Assembly (NCBI GenBank): GCA_021405325.1
Contig: QWII01000031.1
Location: 1 to 64,000, forward strand
DNA length: 64,000 bases
Direction of reading: 5' to 3'
Origin: Caldilinea sp. CFX5
Lineage (GTDB): Bacteria > Chloroflexota > Anaerolineae > Caldilineales > Caldilineaceae
The position numbers were made by a program, and so were the translations under genes. Position 1 is the first letter of the stretch, and the number at the start of each line of letters is the position of its first letter. The notes under the pieces are model-generated. The model did no database searches, was not told where the DNA came from, and worked only from the letters and a program-made list of their open reading frames with translations. Of the stretch, positions 7,795 through 16,265 are shown piece by piece.

Positions 7795-7807
7795 GGCGAA
7801 TAGACAT

Positions 7808-9190
7808 ATGTGTCGACCGCAGAGCACCAAACACAAGCAGAACGAAAAAACCGACATCGTATCAGGCATGGATAAACTACCTCGCTTACGCTATCAACGT
7901 TTAGATTCAGCCCACTTGCGGATAATCGTGTATTTGGGCCTTACCATACTCTTCATCTTCGCTTGCCTTTCCTGGGGGCGTGCTGTGCACTTTACCTTTT
8001 TCTCCCCACTGGGCGGGATCGACTTTTATGGCTTTTGGCGAGCGGGCCTCTTTCTGCGACAAGGAAGTGATCCTTATACAGCTTTTCTGTTACACCTGTC
8101 GCCAAACAGCCCCATTACCTTTCTTGACGGCTCCGTTTACGAACAACTTCCCTACGATGACCAACTATCAATTGCGCCGACCAATACGGCGCCTAGCCTC
8201 TTCATCTTCTACCTTTTTGCCTGGTTGCCTTGGCCGCTAGCAAAAACGAGCTGGTTTCTATTCAACGGTGTTCTGGCAGCCATCCTACCCTTACTTCTTG
8301 TTCAACTGCACCCAGCGACGCAACGCTGGCCGCGCATTTTACTCCTTGCCCTTTTTTTGATTTTTTATTCGCTGAAAAGTGTACGTGGCGCCCTAGGCAC
8401 AGGTCAGACAACCATCCTAGTCGTTACCTTGATGACCATCTGTTTGCTAGTCTGGCAAAAACATGAAATTGTCGCTGGTCTTGCGCTGGGCATTGCGCTT
8501 TCCAAGTATTCAGTCGCCTTGCCCCTCTTGCTCTATGCCCTCTATGAGCGGCGCTTGCGGGTCGTTGTGGTGGGCGCGCTCGTGCAGTTAGGCGCCGTTG
8601 TCGCCTTGGGTTTATTGACCCACCGCTCACCAGTTGCGATTGTGTGGAACTATTACTTGATTATGCAACAACACTGGGGACAACCCGGTCTTCATCTCGC
8701 CGAACTCTTTGCGCCGGGAACCTGGGCGCGCAGCAGCGCCCCTGTGCTTCTCACCCTGGGCTTTGTCATCTTTGCTGGTTGGTTGCGCTTCAACAAGCAA
8801 GCACGGTCAGCACCGCCTACAGATCGTCAATTCTATAACCTCCATGTGTTTAGTGCGTTGGCGTTATGGACTTTATTAGTGGCCTATCACCGTCCATATG
8901 ATGGCATGTTAATCATGTTTTTTGTTGTTCTCATCCTCCTTGGGCTATCCGATGCAGATGGTTGGCGCCTGACATCCAAAGGGCGTTCCGGCGTGCTATT
9001 GGCCTTGGTTTTCAGCGTTGCCATCTTTATCCTTCCCTATGAAGAGATTGGCTCGCTACTGCCGCCAGCTTTCGCCGACCAAGCGCTTTGGCTGATCGCC
9101 AAATCCGTTATCCTGACTTTGCTCGGCATGTTTCTGTTGAACCTATGGTTGCTCAATCAAGTCACACGAACGCAGGACACAGAGAGATAG
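7808..9190 (+). CDS. GT87/DUF2029-type membrane glycosyltransferase
   Basis: 460-aa (or 440-aa from ATG 7868) integral membrane protein with about ten hydrophobic segments, beginning after residue ~50 (IIVYLGLTILFIFACL). GGIDFYGFWRAG and QGSDPY early on, GALGTGQTT in the middle and ALGIALSKYSVALPLLLYAL later match the alpha-mannosyltransferase-like GT87 (DUF2029) family, which uses polyprenyl-linked mannose outside the membrane. The acidic residue in GGIDFY lies where the catalytic Asp of GT-C enzymes is found. The short leader from the promoter at 7766 favours the start at 7808; neither start has a good Shine-Dalgarno. The gene stands alone between decayed genes. The donor and acceptor cannot be told from the sequence. 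Confidence 0.75.
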   Translation: MCRPQSTKHKQNEKTDIVSGMDKLPRLRYQRLDSAHLRIIVYLGLTILFIFACLSWGRAVHFTFFSPLGGIDFYGFWRAGLFLRQGSDPYTAFLLHLSPNSPITFLDGSVYEQLPYDDQLSIAPTNTAPSLFIFYLFAWLPWPLAKTSWFLFNGVLAAILPLLLVQLHPATQRWPRILLLALFLIFYSLKSVRGALGTGQTTILVVTLMTICLLVWQKHEIVAGLALGIALSKYSVALPLLLYALYERRLRVVVVGALVQLGAVVALGLLTHRSPVAIVWNYYLIMQQHWGQPGLHLAELFAPGTWARSSAPVLLTLGFVIFAGWLRFNKQARSAPPTDRQFYNLHVFSALALWTLLVAYHRPYDGMLIMFFVVLILLGLSDADGWRLTSKGRSGVLLALVFSVAIFILPYEEIGSLLPPAFADQALWLIAKSVILTLLGMFLLNLWLLNQVTRTQDTER

Positions 9191-9262
9191 CCGACCAGCA
9201 AGAGACTTTCGCTGAACACAGATGATAAATTTAATCGGTGCGAATCGCCATGGACGAACTTC

Positions 9263-9897
9263 ATGAATGACCTACTTTTCCAGCGAGTAATTAACTGGGC
9301 AGCCGCTGAAGAAACGATCCGGGTGATCATTCTGGAAGGTTCTCAGGCGCGACCTGATCACACCGAAGATCGCTTTTCCGATTACGATCTCGACCTGTAT
9401 GTGGCCGACACGTTGCGCTTTGCACAGGATGACGCTTGGCTCACACCCCTGGGTCAAATTTGGGCGATGTCAATGTCTTCTGGTTTGAACTCTTTCATCT
9501 TGTCAAATATCTGCACCGCGATGACTTGTGGTCGGTCAAATTCAGAGATGCGGTGATCAAACGGCGTTTGTTACAAATGATTGAATGGCACGTACAGGCG
9601 CAAAATCACTGGCAGTATGATAGGTGGATTGCTGGCAAGAACATGAAACGATGGGTAGAACCCGATCTCTGGCAGGCTTGCTTTGGGATTTTTGCCCATT
9701 TCGATAAGGCGGACAGTTGGCGCGCCGTCTGCGCGTTGATGCCATTGTACCGTCGATTAGCTAGTGAGACGGCTCAACAATTGCACTACGCCTACCCAGT
9801 TGAAATGGATCAAGCCATTTCCGACTTTATTATGGCTGACCCGCCAGTATCGTTTACTGAAAGTGCTGGAATGATAGGGGAAAGACAAGATGAATAA
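9263..9897 (+). pseudogene. broken aminoglycoside 6-adenylyltransferase-like gene
   Basis: The first part (9263 to about 9470) encodes the nucleotidyltransferase start of ANT(6)/AadE-like enzymes: RVIILEGSQARPDHTED then FSDYDLDLYV with the catalytic acidic pair. It ends at PLGQIWAM and then runs in the wrong frame to a stop at 9556. The C-terminal part continues in another frame (about 9470-9897): FWFELFHLVKYLHRDDLW and the following helices. Intact relatives are close to 290 aa; about 80-100 residues from the middle, including the second half of the active site, are missing. So a deletion with loss of frame has killed the gene. The end overlaps the Nudix start by 8 bp. Together with the phosphotransferase fragment at 6449 this is the second dead antibiotic-modification-type gene nearby; the family also has chromosomal members of unknown substrate. 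Confidence 0.75.
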
Positions 9898-10420
9898 CTA
9901 CCCACTGCTCTTCCAACCAACCATCTGGCCAAACGGACCAACTATCGTGCAGTTTGAAAGTGGCACGCCGCCAGCCGAGCATCTAATCAGCAATGTTAAC
10001 GCCGTACCGATCACAGCAGACGGTCACTGGGTGGTGATCCAACTTGCCGGCGGCGAATGGGAAATCCCCGGCGGCACCGTTGAACCGGGTGAACAGCCGC
10101 TGGTGGCGCTCCAACGGGAGTTACGCGAAGAAGCGGGCGCGCAGATCCTGAAAGCGACCTATATCGGCTCTTTGCGGATGCACTCACAGGCCGAAAAACC
10201 CTTTCGCCCCCATCTGCCCCACCCGGTCGCCTACCGAGCGGTCTATTTGTGTGAAGTGGCGCTGGTCGGCCCGCCGCAAATACCGCTAACAGATGGCGAA
10301 CAGGTTGCGGCAGTCAAAGCGTGTAGCCTGACCGAGGCGATGGCGTGCTTTACCAGCATCGGGCGCAGCGAGTTGGCCGAACTATACCGTTTTGCGGCGG
10401 CTCAGAAAGCGAGTCCCTAA
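9890..10420 (+). CDS. Nudix hydrolase
   Basis: 176-aa protein with a complete Nudix box near residues 62-84: GGTVEPGE followed by RELREEAG, matching GX5EX7REUXEEXGU. The two glutamates of REEAG bind the metal for hydrolysis of a nucleoside diphosphate linked to another group. The N-terminal 40 residues and the region around PHPVAYRAVYLCEV are strands of the fold. The substrate cannot be told. The start ATG at 9890 overlaps the decayed adenylyltransferase end; GGGGAAAGA just upstream is a good ribosome site. The next gene starts 7 bp after the stop, so the two may be co-transcribed. Confidence 0.85.
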   Translation: MNNYPLLFQPTIWPNGPTIVQFESGTPPAEHLISNVNAVPITADGHWVVIQLAGGEWEIPGGTVEPGEQPLVALQRELREEAGAQILKATYIGSLRMHSQAEKPFRPHLPHPVAYRAVYLCEVALVGPPQIPLTDGEQVAAVKACSLTEAMACFTSIGRSELAELYRFAAAQKASP

Positions 10421-10426
10421 CGCATC

Positions 10427-10966
10427 ATGACACCCTTAGCCCTACTTGCCGCCTACCCCTTATCCCCAGTTCACTTTGACCTCGCCGCCTTTTGTGGTAC
10501 GTGGCATATTGTACAGAGCAATCTCGCCTTGTGGCAACGGTACGCTAATCCGGCCATTACCTACACCCGCTTGCCCGGCACAGCCGCCCCACGGCTATTG
10601 GATCTTGTCACCTACACGAAAGCCAACGGCGAGCAGGGACAGATCACCGGCATTGATCAGGTCGATCAACAGCACGCGCGTTTCTTTCACTGGCGGGGCG
10701 ACCGTTGGTATACCCGCTGGGTGACCAGCCATTGGTGCGTGGTCGATCACGATCCAGCCTGCGCCGAATGGGCTGTCACCTACTTTTCCGCAACGCCCTT
10801 TACCAAAGCCGGGATCGATCTTTATGCCCGCACACCAACACTGAGTAGCGAACAGCGTGCCCTGATCCTTGACCGACTGCAAGAGCATCCCTTCCTCCGT
10901 GAGCAAACAACCACGTTGTTCACACCACACCGGTCAGAGTTCGACAAATCTAAGCCAACTGCGTAA
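10427..10966 (+). CDS. lipocalin-like protein
   Basis: 179-aa protein. FCGTWHIVQSNLALWQRY carries the GxW motif of the first lipocalin strand, and PAITYTRL, VTYTKANGEQGQ, RWVTSHWCVVDHD and EWAVTYFSATPF follow as the strands of an eight-stranded barrel. Lipocalins bind small hydrophobic molecules. There is no signal peptide (MTPLALLAAYPLSPVHFD is short and not clearly cleavable), so it is likely cytoplasmic. It follows the Nudix gene by 6 bp. Ligand unknown. A C-terminal helix, SSEQRALILDRLQEHPFL, is normal for the bacterial Blc-like group. Confidence 0.7.
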   Translation: MTPLALLAAYPLSPVHFDLAAFCGTWHIVQSNLALWQRYANPAITYTRLPGTAAPRLLDLVTYTKANGEQGQITGIDQVDQQHARFFHWRGDRWYTRWVTSHWCVVDHDPACAEWAVTYFSATPFTKAGIDLYARTPTLSSEQRALILDRLQEHPFLREQTTTLFTPHRSEFDKSKPTA

Positions 10967-11018
10967 ACTGAGTATCAGCGAATGAGAAGGGTTGTTGGGA
11001 GTAAAGGCAGGAAAAGCG

Positions 11019-11432
11019 ATGCAAAACAGCAACGAACAAGCACGGCTAGGCGCTTATGTCACGGTGGAGCTAATCGACGAGCAGGGCAATAGCGAACGCA
11101 TGAGCGTTGACATCGTCCGCGAGGAACACGCCGACCTGGATCGGGGCCGGTTAGGGGCGCAGACGCCGCTGGCCAAGGCGATCAGCGGCAAGCAGGTGGG
11201 TGCGTTGGTCAACTACCGCATGGGGGATATTCGCCAGGTGCGGATTGTCAGTGTGCGCCCATCGCAAGTAACGGCGCTCGACAATACTGAGGAACAACGT
11301 CAGGCCCAATTGCAGCAAGCGCTGGCAACCGTGGAACGCACCAATGCCGAAGTTTTCGCCGCTTCCTACACCGGGAAGTGGGGCGACTATGAATTACGCA
11401 CTAATGAACAAAAAACCAAAGCTGAACAATAA
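11019..11432 (+). CDS. GreA/GreB C-terminal-domain-like protein
   Basis: 137-aa protein. The central region, LGAYVTVELIDEQGNSERMSVDIV through PLAKAISGKQVGALVNYRMGDIRQVRIVSV, matches the FKBP-like C-terminal domain of transcription cleavage factors GreA/GreB (the SPLGKALLGKKVGD-like signature). The N-terminal coiled coil that enters the RNA polymerase channel is absent, so it cannot be a normal Gre factor; it may bind RNA polymerase and compete, as described for other coiled-coil-less homologues, or do something else. The C-terminal 45 residues (TEEQRQAQLQQALATVERT) form a predicted helix. ATG 11019 follows GCAGGAAAAGCG; an upstream start at 10992 is less likely. Confidence 0.65.
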   Translation: MQNSNEQARLGAYVTVELIDEQGNSERMSVDIVREEHADLDRGRLGAQTPLAKAISGKQVGALVNYRMGDIRQVRIVSVRPSQVTALDNTEEQRQAQLQQALATVERTNAEVFAASYTGKWGDYELRTNEQKTKAEQ

Positions 11433-11449
11433 CCAAAGAAGAGGACACG

Positions 11450-11926
11450 ATGATTTCCGGCGAAAATTTGGTCTGGAATTTTGAACGCAATGCCAGTTAC
11501 CTCCGCACCCATCTGGCCGACTTAACCCACGCCGATTCGCTGGTGCAGCCGCCGGTCAACGGCAATTGCATCAACTGGATCGTGGGCCATATTGTCTGTT
11601 ACCGCAATCTGGCGCTGGGCATTTGTGACCTGCCGCTGGTGGTCAGCCCGACCGTGGCTGAACGCTATGAACGCGGTTCGGCGCCGGTAATTGGAGCAGC
11701 GACGGACGTGGCGCCGTTTGATACCTTAGTGCAAGCCTACTGGCGTTCCCAGGAACAACTGATAGCCTATCTGCGCACGATGACCGCAGAGCAGGCCGGC
11801 GTCGTTGTCAGCGCCGGGGATTTTACTATGCCACGCAGCGAGCTGCTCACTTCCTTTATGCGCCATGAATCCTATCACGCCGGCCAACTGGAACTTTTAC
11901 GAGAATTGGTGATGGCCGCACGGTGA
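11450..11926 (+). CDS. DinB-like four-helix protein
   Basis: 158-aa protein of the DinB/YfiT superfamily: NFERNASYLRTHLADL, then INWIVGHIVCYRN with the first metal histidine in GHI, and near the C-terminus MRHESYHAGQLELLR with the two histidines that complete the three-His metal site. Members act in thiol-dependent transfer or detoxification, or as stress-induced proteins; the reaction of this one is unknown. AAGAAGAGGA precedes ATG 11450. It is 17 bp after the Gre-like gene on the same strand. Confidence 0.8.
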   Translation: MISGENLVWNFERNASYLRTHLADLTHADSLVQPPVNGNCINWIVGHIVCYRNLALGICDLPLVVSPTVAERYERGSAPVIGAATDVAPFDTLVQAYWRSQEQLIAYLRTMTAEQAGVVVSAGDFTMPRSELLTSFMRHESYHAGQLELLRELVMAAR

Positions 11927-12088
11927 ATCATGAAGTTAGCGCAATATTGACCTTTGGCAACCATACGGGCGCTTTCAACGAATAAAATATCCATTCCGTA
12001 GGCGCCTAGGTTTACTAAAACGGGTGATTCAATTCACACTATAATCGTTCAATCAATGGTAGAAAAGTAACGGACTAGAGCAGTACCT

Positions 12089-12862
12089 ATGGATCAACAA
12101 CAAATTCGCAGATTATTGGAGGCGGTAGCGCAGGGCGAACAGGATGTGGAAGGTGCGCTGCAACGGTTACGGGCGCTGCCCTTTGAGGCGACAGAGTTTG
12201 TCACCCTGGATCACCATCGTAGCTTGCGGTGGGGCTTTCCAGAGGTGGTTTTTTGCGCCGGCAAGACGGCGGAACATGTAGCAATGATTTTGCAACGGCT
12301 GGTCGCGCGCAACCCACGGGTGCTGGCAACCCGCGCTAGCGCTGAACAATATGCCGCCGCTCGCGCCCTGACCCCGGAGCTACAATATCATGAATTGGCG
12401 CGCTGCATCTGGCTGGATCGCGAGCCGGAGCGGACGCGTCACAGCGGGGTAGTGGTGGCTGCCGCCGGCACCAGTGATCTGCCGGTCTTGGAAGAGGCGA
12501 TCTTGACGCTTGATTTGATGGGCCACCAGTCGCAACGCATTGTCGATGTAGGCGTGGCGGGGTTACATCGCCTGCTGCCCCATGTGCCGACGTTCCAACA
12601 AGCCAATGTGGTGGTGGTCGTCGCTGGCATGGAGGGGGCGCTCGCCAGCGTGGTGGGCGGGCTGACCGCAGCACCGGTGGTAGCTGTACCGACTTCGGTG
12701 GGGTATGGCGCTAACTTTGGTGGACTGGCCGCGCTGTTGGCAATGCTCAATAGCTGTGCATCGGGCGTGGCCGTGGTCAACATTGACAATGGGTTTGGCG
12801 CGGCCTGCATGGCGGCGGCGATCAATCAGCGTATTGTCAATGCGAAGCAAGCACAGCATTGA
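12089..12862 (+). CDS. larB: nickel pincer cofactor biosynthesis protein LarB
   Basis: 257-aa protein, the usual LarB length. LarB carboxylates and hydrolyses nicotinic acid adenine dinucleotide to pyridinium-3,5-dicarboxylate mononucleotide, first step of the nickel-pincer nucleotide cofactor. Seen here: the N-terminal helical part (IRRLLEAVAQGEQDVEGAL), EVVFCAGKTAEH, and the PurE-like core VVVAAAGTSDLPVLEEA, VVVAGMEGALASVVGGL and PVVAVPTSVGYGANFGGLAAL, which line the nucleotide site in the family. larC, larE and lactate racemase are not in this window. A TATAAT at 12040-12045 lies 44 nt upstream, next to a small inverted repeat (GTGATTCAATTCAC). Confidence 0.92.
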   Translation: MDQQQIRRLLEAVAQGEQDVEGALQRLRALPFEATEFVTLDHHRSLRWGFPEVVFCAGKTAEHVAMILQRLVARNPRVLATRASAEQYAAARALTPELQYHELARCIWLDREPERTRHSGVVVAAAGTSDLPVLEEAILTLDLMGHQSQRIVDVGVAGLHRLLPHVPTFQQANVVVVVAGMEGALASVVGGLTAAPVVAVPTSVGYGANFGGLAALLAMLNSCASGVAVVNIDNGFGAACMAAAINQRIVNAKQAQH

Positions 12863-12864
12863 TA

Positions 12865-12893
12865 TTGATCTCTACACCAGTAAATGTTATAAT
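12865..12893 (+). promoter_or_regulatory. sigma-70 promoter for ATPase gene
   Basis: TTGATC (12865-12870), 17-bp spacer, perfect TATAAT (12888-12893). It begins 2 bp after the larB stop and drives the ATPase at 12934. The -10 box lies inside the left arm of the palindrome at 12887-12927. Confidence 0.75.
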
Positions 12894-12927
12894 CTAAGCT
12901 GCTTAGAATAAGCAGCTTAGATTATAA
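12887..12927. promoter_or_regulatory. palindrome over promoter, possible operator
   Basis: Arms 12887-12905 and 12909-12927 are exact inverted repeats of 19 bp with a 3-nt centre (GAA). Both arms contain TATAAT, on opposite strands. It ends 6 nt before the ATG of the ATPase. It could be an operator for a dimeric regulator, a hairpin in the mRNA leader that hides the start, or a terminator for larB; its place over a -10 box favours regulation. Confidence 0.65.
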
Positions 12928-12933
12928 CGACCT

Positions 12934-14385
12934 ATGAACAAATTTATTGGCCGCCAACAAGAATTAAATGCACTCAATGCGGTGCTGACCCAACGGGGCG
13001 CACAGTTCATTCTGCTCTATGGCCGGCGGCGGGTGGGGAAAACAACGCTGGTTTTGCATTGGGCCGAGCAGAGCGGTCGCCCTTTTATCTACTGGGTTTC
13101 CACACGCGATACGCCCGCCCAAATTCGCGCAAGCTTTATGAAGTCGATCTGGGCTTGGGCCTATCCCACGACGCAAGGCGGCGGGCAGGCGGTTCCGCGC
13201 TTTGAGAGTTGGAGCGAAGTCTTTGCCCTCACGGCCCAATTGATTGGCGACCAGCCGGTGGTGTTGATTCTAGATGAGTTTTCCTACGCTACCGAGTCTG
13301 ATCCCTCCTTACCCTCCCATCTCCAAGCAGCGTGGGACCATCTCTTCAAAAAGAGCAATATCACCTTGGTGTTGGCTGGCTCCCATATCGGCATGATGGT
13401 CGATCTGTTGCGCTATCAAGCGCCGTTGTATGGTCGCTTTACGGCGCAATTGCCGGTTGACCCGCTCCCCTTCGGCGTCATTGCTGATTTTCTGCCCCAA
13501 TACACAGCGGAGGAGCGGGTGGCCGTTTATGCGGTGGCTGGTGGCATCCCCGCTTATATCGAACGTTTTAACGATGCCGAAAGCGTTGACAGCAACTTAC
13601 AGCGACTCTTCATGTTGCGCACGAGTATGTTTCACAGCGAACCCTTTATGTTGATCGGTGACGTGATTCGCCGGGAGACCCAACGCTATGAAGCCATTCT
13701 CAAAGCGCTGGCCGCCGGCAAACGCACGCCAAACGAAATCAGCCAAACCTTGGGTTTGACCGCCTCTGAACTCAGCCCCTATTTGAAACAATTGGAAGGG
13801 TTGCGTCTGGTCGAACGCCGGTTACCGGCCACCCTAGAAGCCAAACGGCGGCGCAATAGTCGCAATAGTCGCTACCACCTGGTCGACGCCTATCTGCGTT
13901 TCTACTTTCGCTTCATTGCCCCCAACTTTGACCTGGTCGAGCAGGAATTGACAACGCTCTTGTGGGAACGGATCAGGGAACAGTTTCGCGCATTTATTGG
14001 CGTCACAGCCTTTGAGGAGCTTTGTCGTGCCTGGACATTGGGGCAAGCGCGCGTCGGCGCCTTACCTTTCATGCCGGAGTTGGTGGGTAGCCACTGGTCA
14101 ACCACCGCCCAGGTCGATGTGATTGCCATTAACTGGCGGGAGCAGGCGATCTTGCTGGGTGAGTGTAAGTGGCTTACCGAGCCGGTTAGCGTTACCATTG
14201 TGCGCGAGTTGGTCAGAAAAAGCGCCGCCGTTGTGCCTGGGCCGGGGTGGCAGGTGCATTATGTTCTCTTTGCCCGCAATGGCTTTACCCCATCCGCCAT
14301 TGCCGAAGCGCAAACCGTCGGCGCACAGTTGATCGATCTGGTTAAGCTGGATCGCGATCTGACCAACCTTGCGAAAACCCGCTAA
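12934..14385 (+). CDS. ATP-binding protein, archaeal-ATPase/DUF234 family
   Basis: 483-aa protein. FIGRQQELNALNAVL is the usual start of this AAA/STAND-like group; Walker A is YGRRRVGKTT (29-38), Walker B is VVLILDEFSYA, and AGSHIGMM follows as sensor region. A winged helix comes next (LKALAAGKRTPNEISQTLGL, then YLKQLEGLRLVERR), and a C-terminal DUF234 domain of restriction-nuclease-like fold with QVDVIAINW and ILLGECKW (D...ExK), which keeps the acidic residues of a PD-(D/E)XK site. Function unknown; relatives are thought to be regulators, toxins or mobile accessory proteins. The palindromic promoter just upstream suggests tight control. Transferred accessory gene is likely (inference). Confidence 0.8.
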   Translation: MNKFIGRQQELNALNAVLTQRGAQFILLYGRRRVGKTTLVLHWAEQSGRPFIYWVSTRDTPAQIRASFMKSIWAWAYPTTQGGGQAVPRFESWSEVFALTAQLIGDQPVVLILDEFSYATESDPSLPSHLQAAWDHLFKKSNITLVLAGSHIGMMVDLLRYQAPLYGRFTAQLPVDPLPFGVIADFLPQYTAEERVAVYAVAGGIPAYIERFNDAESVDSNLQRLFMLRTSMFHSEPFMLIGDVIRRETQRYEAILKALAAGKRTPNEISQTLGLTASELSPYLKQLEGLRLVERRLPATLEAKRRRNSRNSRYHLVDAYLRFYFRFIAPNFDLVEQELTTLLWERIREQFRAFIGVTAFEELCRAWTLGQARVGALPFMPELVGSHWSTTAQVDVIAINWREQAILLGECKWLTEPVSVTIVRELVRKSAAVVPGPGWQVHYVLFARNGFTPSAIAEAQTVGAQLIDLVKLDRDLTNLAKTR

Positions 14386-14487
14386 TCCGCTACAGAAATT
14401 GACGGAAAATACGCAAACTTTGCACCAATTGCAAACATTGTTTGGGCAAACAGGAACTACGATGAATTGTCGATAGTTTCTGTAGGT

Positions 14488-15285
14488 ATGATACGCACGA
14501 CAGACCAATCCTACACCGTACAACCCATTGTTCAGCAACGCGAGACCTTTGCACGGCTGCTTGTGCATGATATGCGCAATCCACTCTCCGGGATTGTGCT
14601 TCATGCGCAGCTACTGCAAACACGGGACGATTGCAATGCGGAGCAAAAACGCTTCCTAAGCCAGATTCTGGCTGAAGCGCACCGGTTGCGCACACTCCTC
14701 GACCAGATGCAGTTGCTCAACAAGCTCCAGCAAGGCCAACAGCGTTTGCGCCGCCAACGCACTGATTTACGGGCATTACTACGCGAATCCATCAACAAAT
14801 GTGAGTCATCGTCCCTCTTGCAGGGGAAAGAACTGCTGACCGCCATCCCGACTGCGCCCATGCCACAACTGCTTGTCAATCGCAGCCTGATCCAGCACCT
14901 GATCGACATCCTGCTCAACCATGCCATCCATTTCACACCGGCACATGGCCTGATCACGGTTGACATGGCCGTAACGGTTGATGTCATGCACCAAGGTAGC
15001 CTCTACCAAGAGACCAAGCGTCCATTGATGCAACTGACCCTTATCGACCAAGGGCCATCCCTACCAGACAAAGTCTTAACCGATCTCTATGAATTTGTCG
15101 AAGAGTGGGATGTGATCGTCTCGGATCGCATCGGTATCGGGCTAAGTCTGGCCCTCTGCCAGATGATTGCCGAAGTGCATGAGGGGACGCTGACGATCAC
15201 CAACCACCAACCCCAAGGCGTTTGTTATGTGCTAAACCTGCCGATTCCTGAAAGCGAATGGTCGCCGCATACCACCGCCAGGTAA
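14488..15285 (+). CDS. small orphan sensor-type histidine kinase
   Basis: 265-aa protein without membrane segments. RLLVHDMRNPLSGIVLHAQLL is the H box of a HisKA domain, with the phosphoacceptor His in VHDMRNP. The ATPase domain is present but loose: the N box is LLNHAIHFTP, the G1 box DQGPSLP, the G2 box RIGIGLSLALCQM. It has no input domain and no receiver neighbour, so its signal and partner are unknown. I choose ATG 14488; a TTG at 14467 is possible. A hairpin of the genome-wide type follows the stop and separates it from the convergent phoU. Confidence 0.75.
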   Translation: MIRTTDQSYTVQPIVQQRETFARLLVHDMRNPLSGIVLHAQLLQTRDDCNAEQKRFLSQILAEAHRLRTLLDQMQLLNKLQQGQQRLRRQRTDLRALLRESINKCESSSLLQGKELLTAIPTAPMPQLLVNRSLIQHLIDILLNHAIHFTPAHGLITVDMAVTVDVMHQGSLYQETKRPLMQLTLIDQGPSLPDKVLTDLYEFVEEWDVIVSDRIGIGLSLALCQMIAEVHEGTLTITNHQPQGVCYVLNLPIPESEWSPHTTAR

Positions 15286-15289
15286 AAAC

Positions 15290-15361
15290 AACCGCAGAGA
15301 CGCAAAGAGCGCAAAGAAGGTCAGTATAAACCCTTTGCGTGCTTTGCGTCTCTGCGGTTAA
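15290..15361. terminator. ~30-bp imperfect inverted repeat between convergent genes
   Basis: Left arm about 15290-15320, right arm about 15331-15361, paired with two or three mismatches around a ten-base loop (TCAGTATAAA). The outer 18 bp (AACCGCAGAGACGCAAAG) pair perfectly. It lies between the stops of the kinase (plus) and phoU (minus) and can end transcription both ways. Confidence 0.7.
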
Positions 15362-15387
15362 TGACGCTGTTTCACCACAGGAACGAA

Positions 15388-16071
15388 TTAGTTGATGCCG
15401 GCCATCTCTTCCTCGTCCAGATCGATCTCCACCAGTTCGCCCGTAACCGCATAGACAATGCGTTCGCAGATGTTGGTCGAACGGTCGGCGGCGCGTTCTA
15501 GATTATGGGCTGCCCAGGAGAGGTAGTTGGCATTGTCAATCGTCGAGGGGTTGGCGGTGATGATCTGGATTAACTCCCGGTTAATCGTATTGTAAAAGTC
15601 ATCAACCTCATCGTCCCGTTTGGGGATTTGGCGGGCGGCGGTAATATCCTGGTTGACAAAAGCATCGAGCGAGCTGCGCAACATATCAACCACCAGGGCG
15701 CACATTTGGGGTAGATGCACTAGTGGCTTGACCAACGGCTGATGGCCGATATAGACGGTAATCCGCGAAATGCCTTTGGCATAATCGCCAATCCGCTCCA
15801 ATTCCGAGGCAATTTCGAGGACGGCGGCCAACAAGCGCATATCGCGCGCCATGGGTTGTTGGGTGGCGATCAGGGTTAAACACTCGTCCTCAATTTTATA
15901 CCGTTTCCGATTGATCAAGCGATCATTGGCAATGATTTGACGCGCAGCATCGAGGTCTTGCCGTTTGAGAATATCAATTGAATCTAACAAGGCTTTGGAA
16001 ACCATGCTGCCCAGGACGAGGAGTTCATCCTGGAGACCCTGAAGCTGTTTTTCATAACGGGTTCGCGTCAT
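15388..16071 (-). CDS. phoU: phosphate signalling protein PhoU
   Basis: 227-aa protein of usual PhoU length, with two three-helix repeats. LVLGSMVSKALLDSIDILKRQDLDAA opens the first; the metal-binding stretches ERIGDYAKGI and, in the second repeat, LERAADRSTNICERIVY contain the conserved E/D residues. PhoU sits between PstB and the PhoR kinase and holds PhoR in the off state when phosphate is plentiful. GGAGAATCTGCC precedes the ATG. It follows pstB in the same direction with a 194-bp gap, larger than the gaps inside the pst operon, so it may have its own promoter; that gap shows only a possible AT-rich -10 region (TATATCAT on the minus strand near 16130). Confidence 0.92.
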   Translation of the reverse strand: MTRTRYEKQLQGLQDELLVLGSMVSKALLDSIDILKRQDLDAARQIIANDRLINRKRYKIEDECLTLIATQQPMARDMRLLAAVLEIASELERIGDYAKGISRITVYIGHQPLVKPLVHLPQMCALVVDMLRSSLDAFVNQDITAARQIPKRDDEVDDFYNTINRELIQIITANPSTIDNANYLSWAAHNLERAADRSTNICERIVYAVTGELVEIDLDEEEMAGIN

Positions 16072-16265
16072 GGCAGATTCTCCATTCTGTCGTTACCGAC
16101 TTCTGTAAACTTTCCTGTACCTGAACATGATATACTATTCCGGTCTGTAGGAAAAATTACGAAAATCGACTAATAAGCAAGCGATTCGCCAAATGGTCGC
16201 ACCTGCTCGTCATCACGCCCACCAGGTTCCCGGTGACTGGCGATGCGCACGGTTGATAGGGGTGA

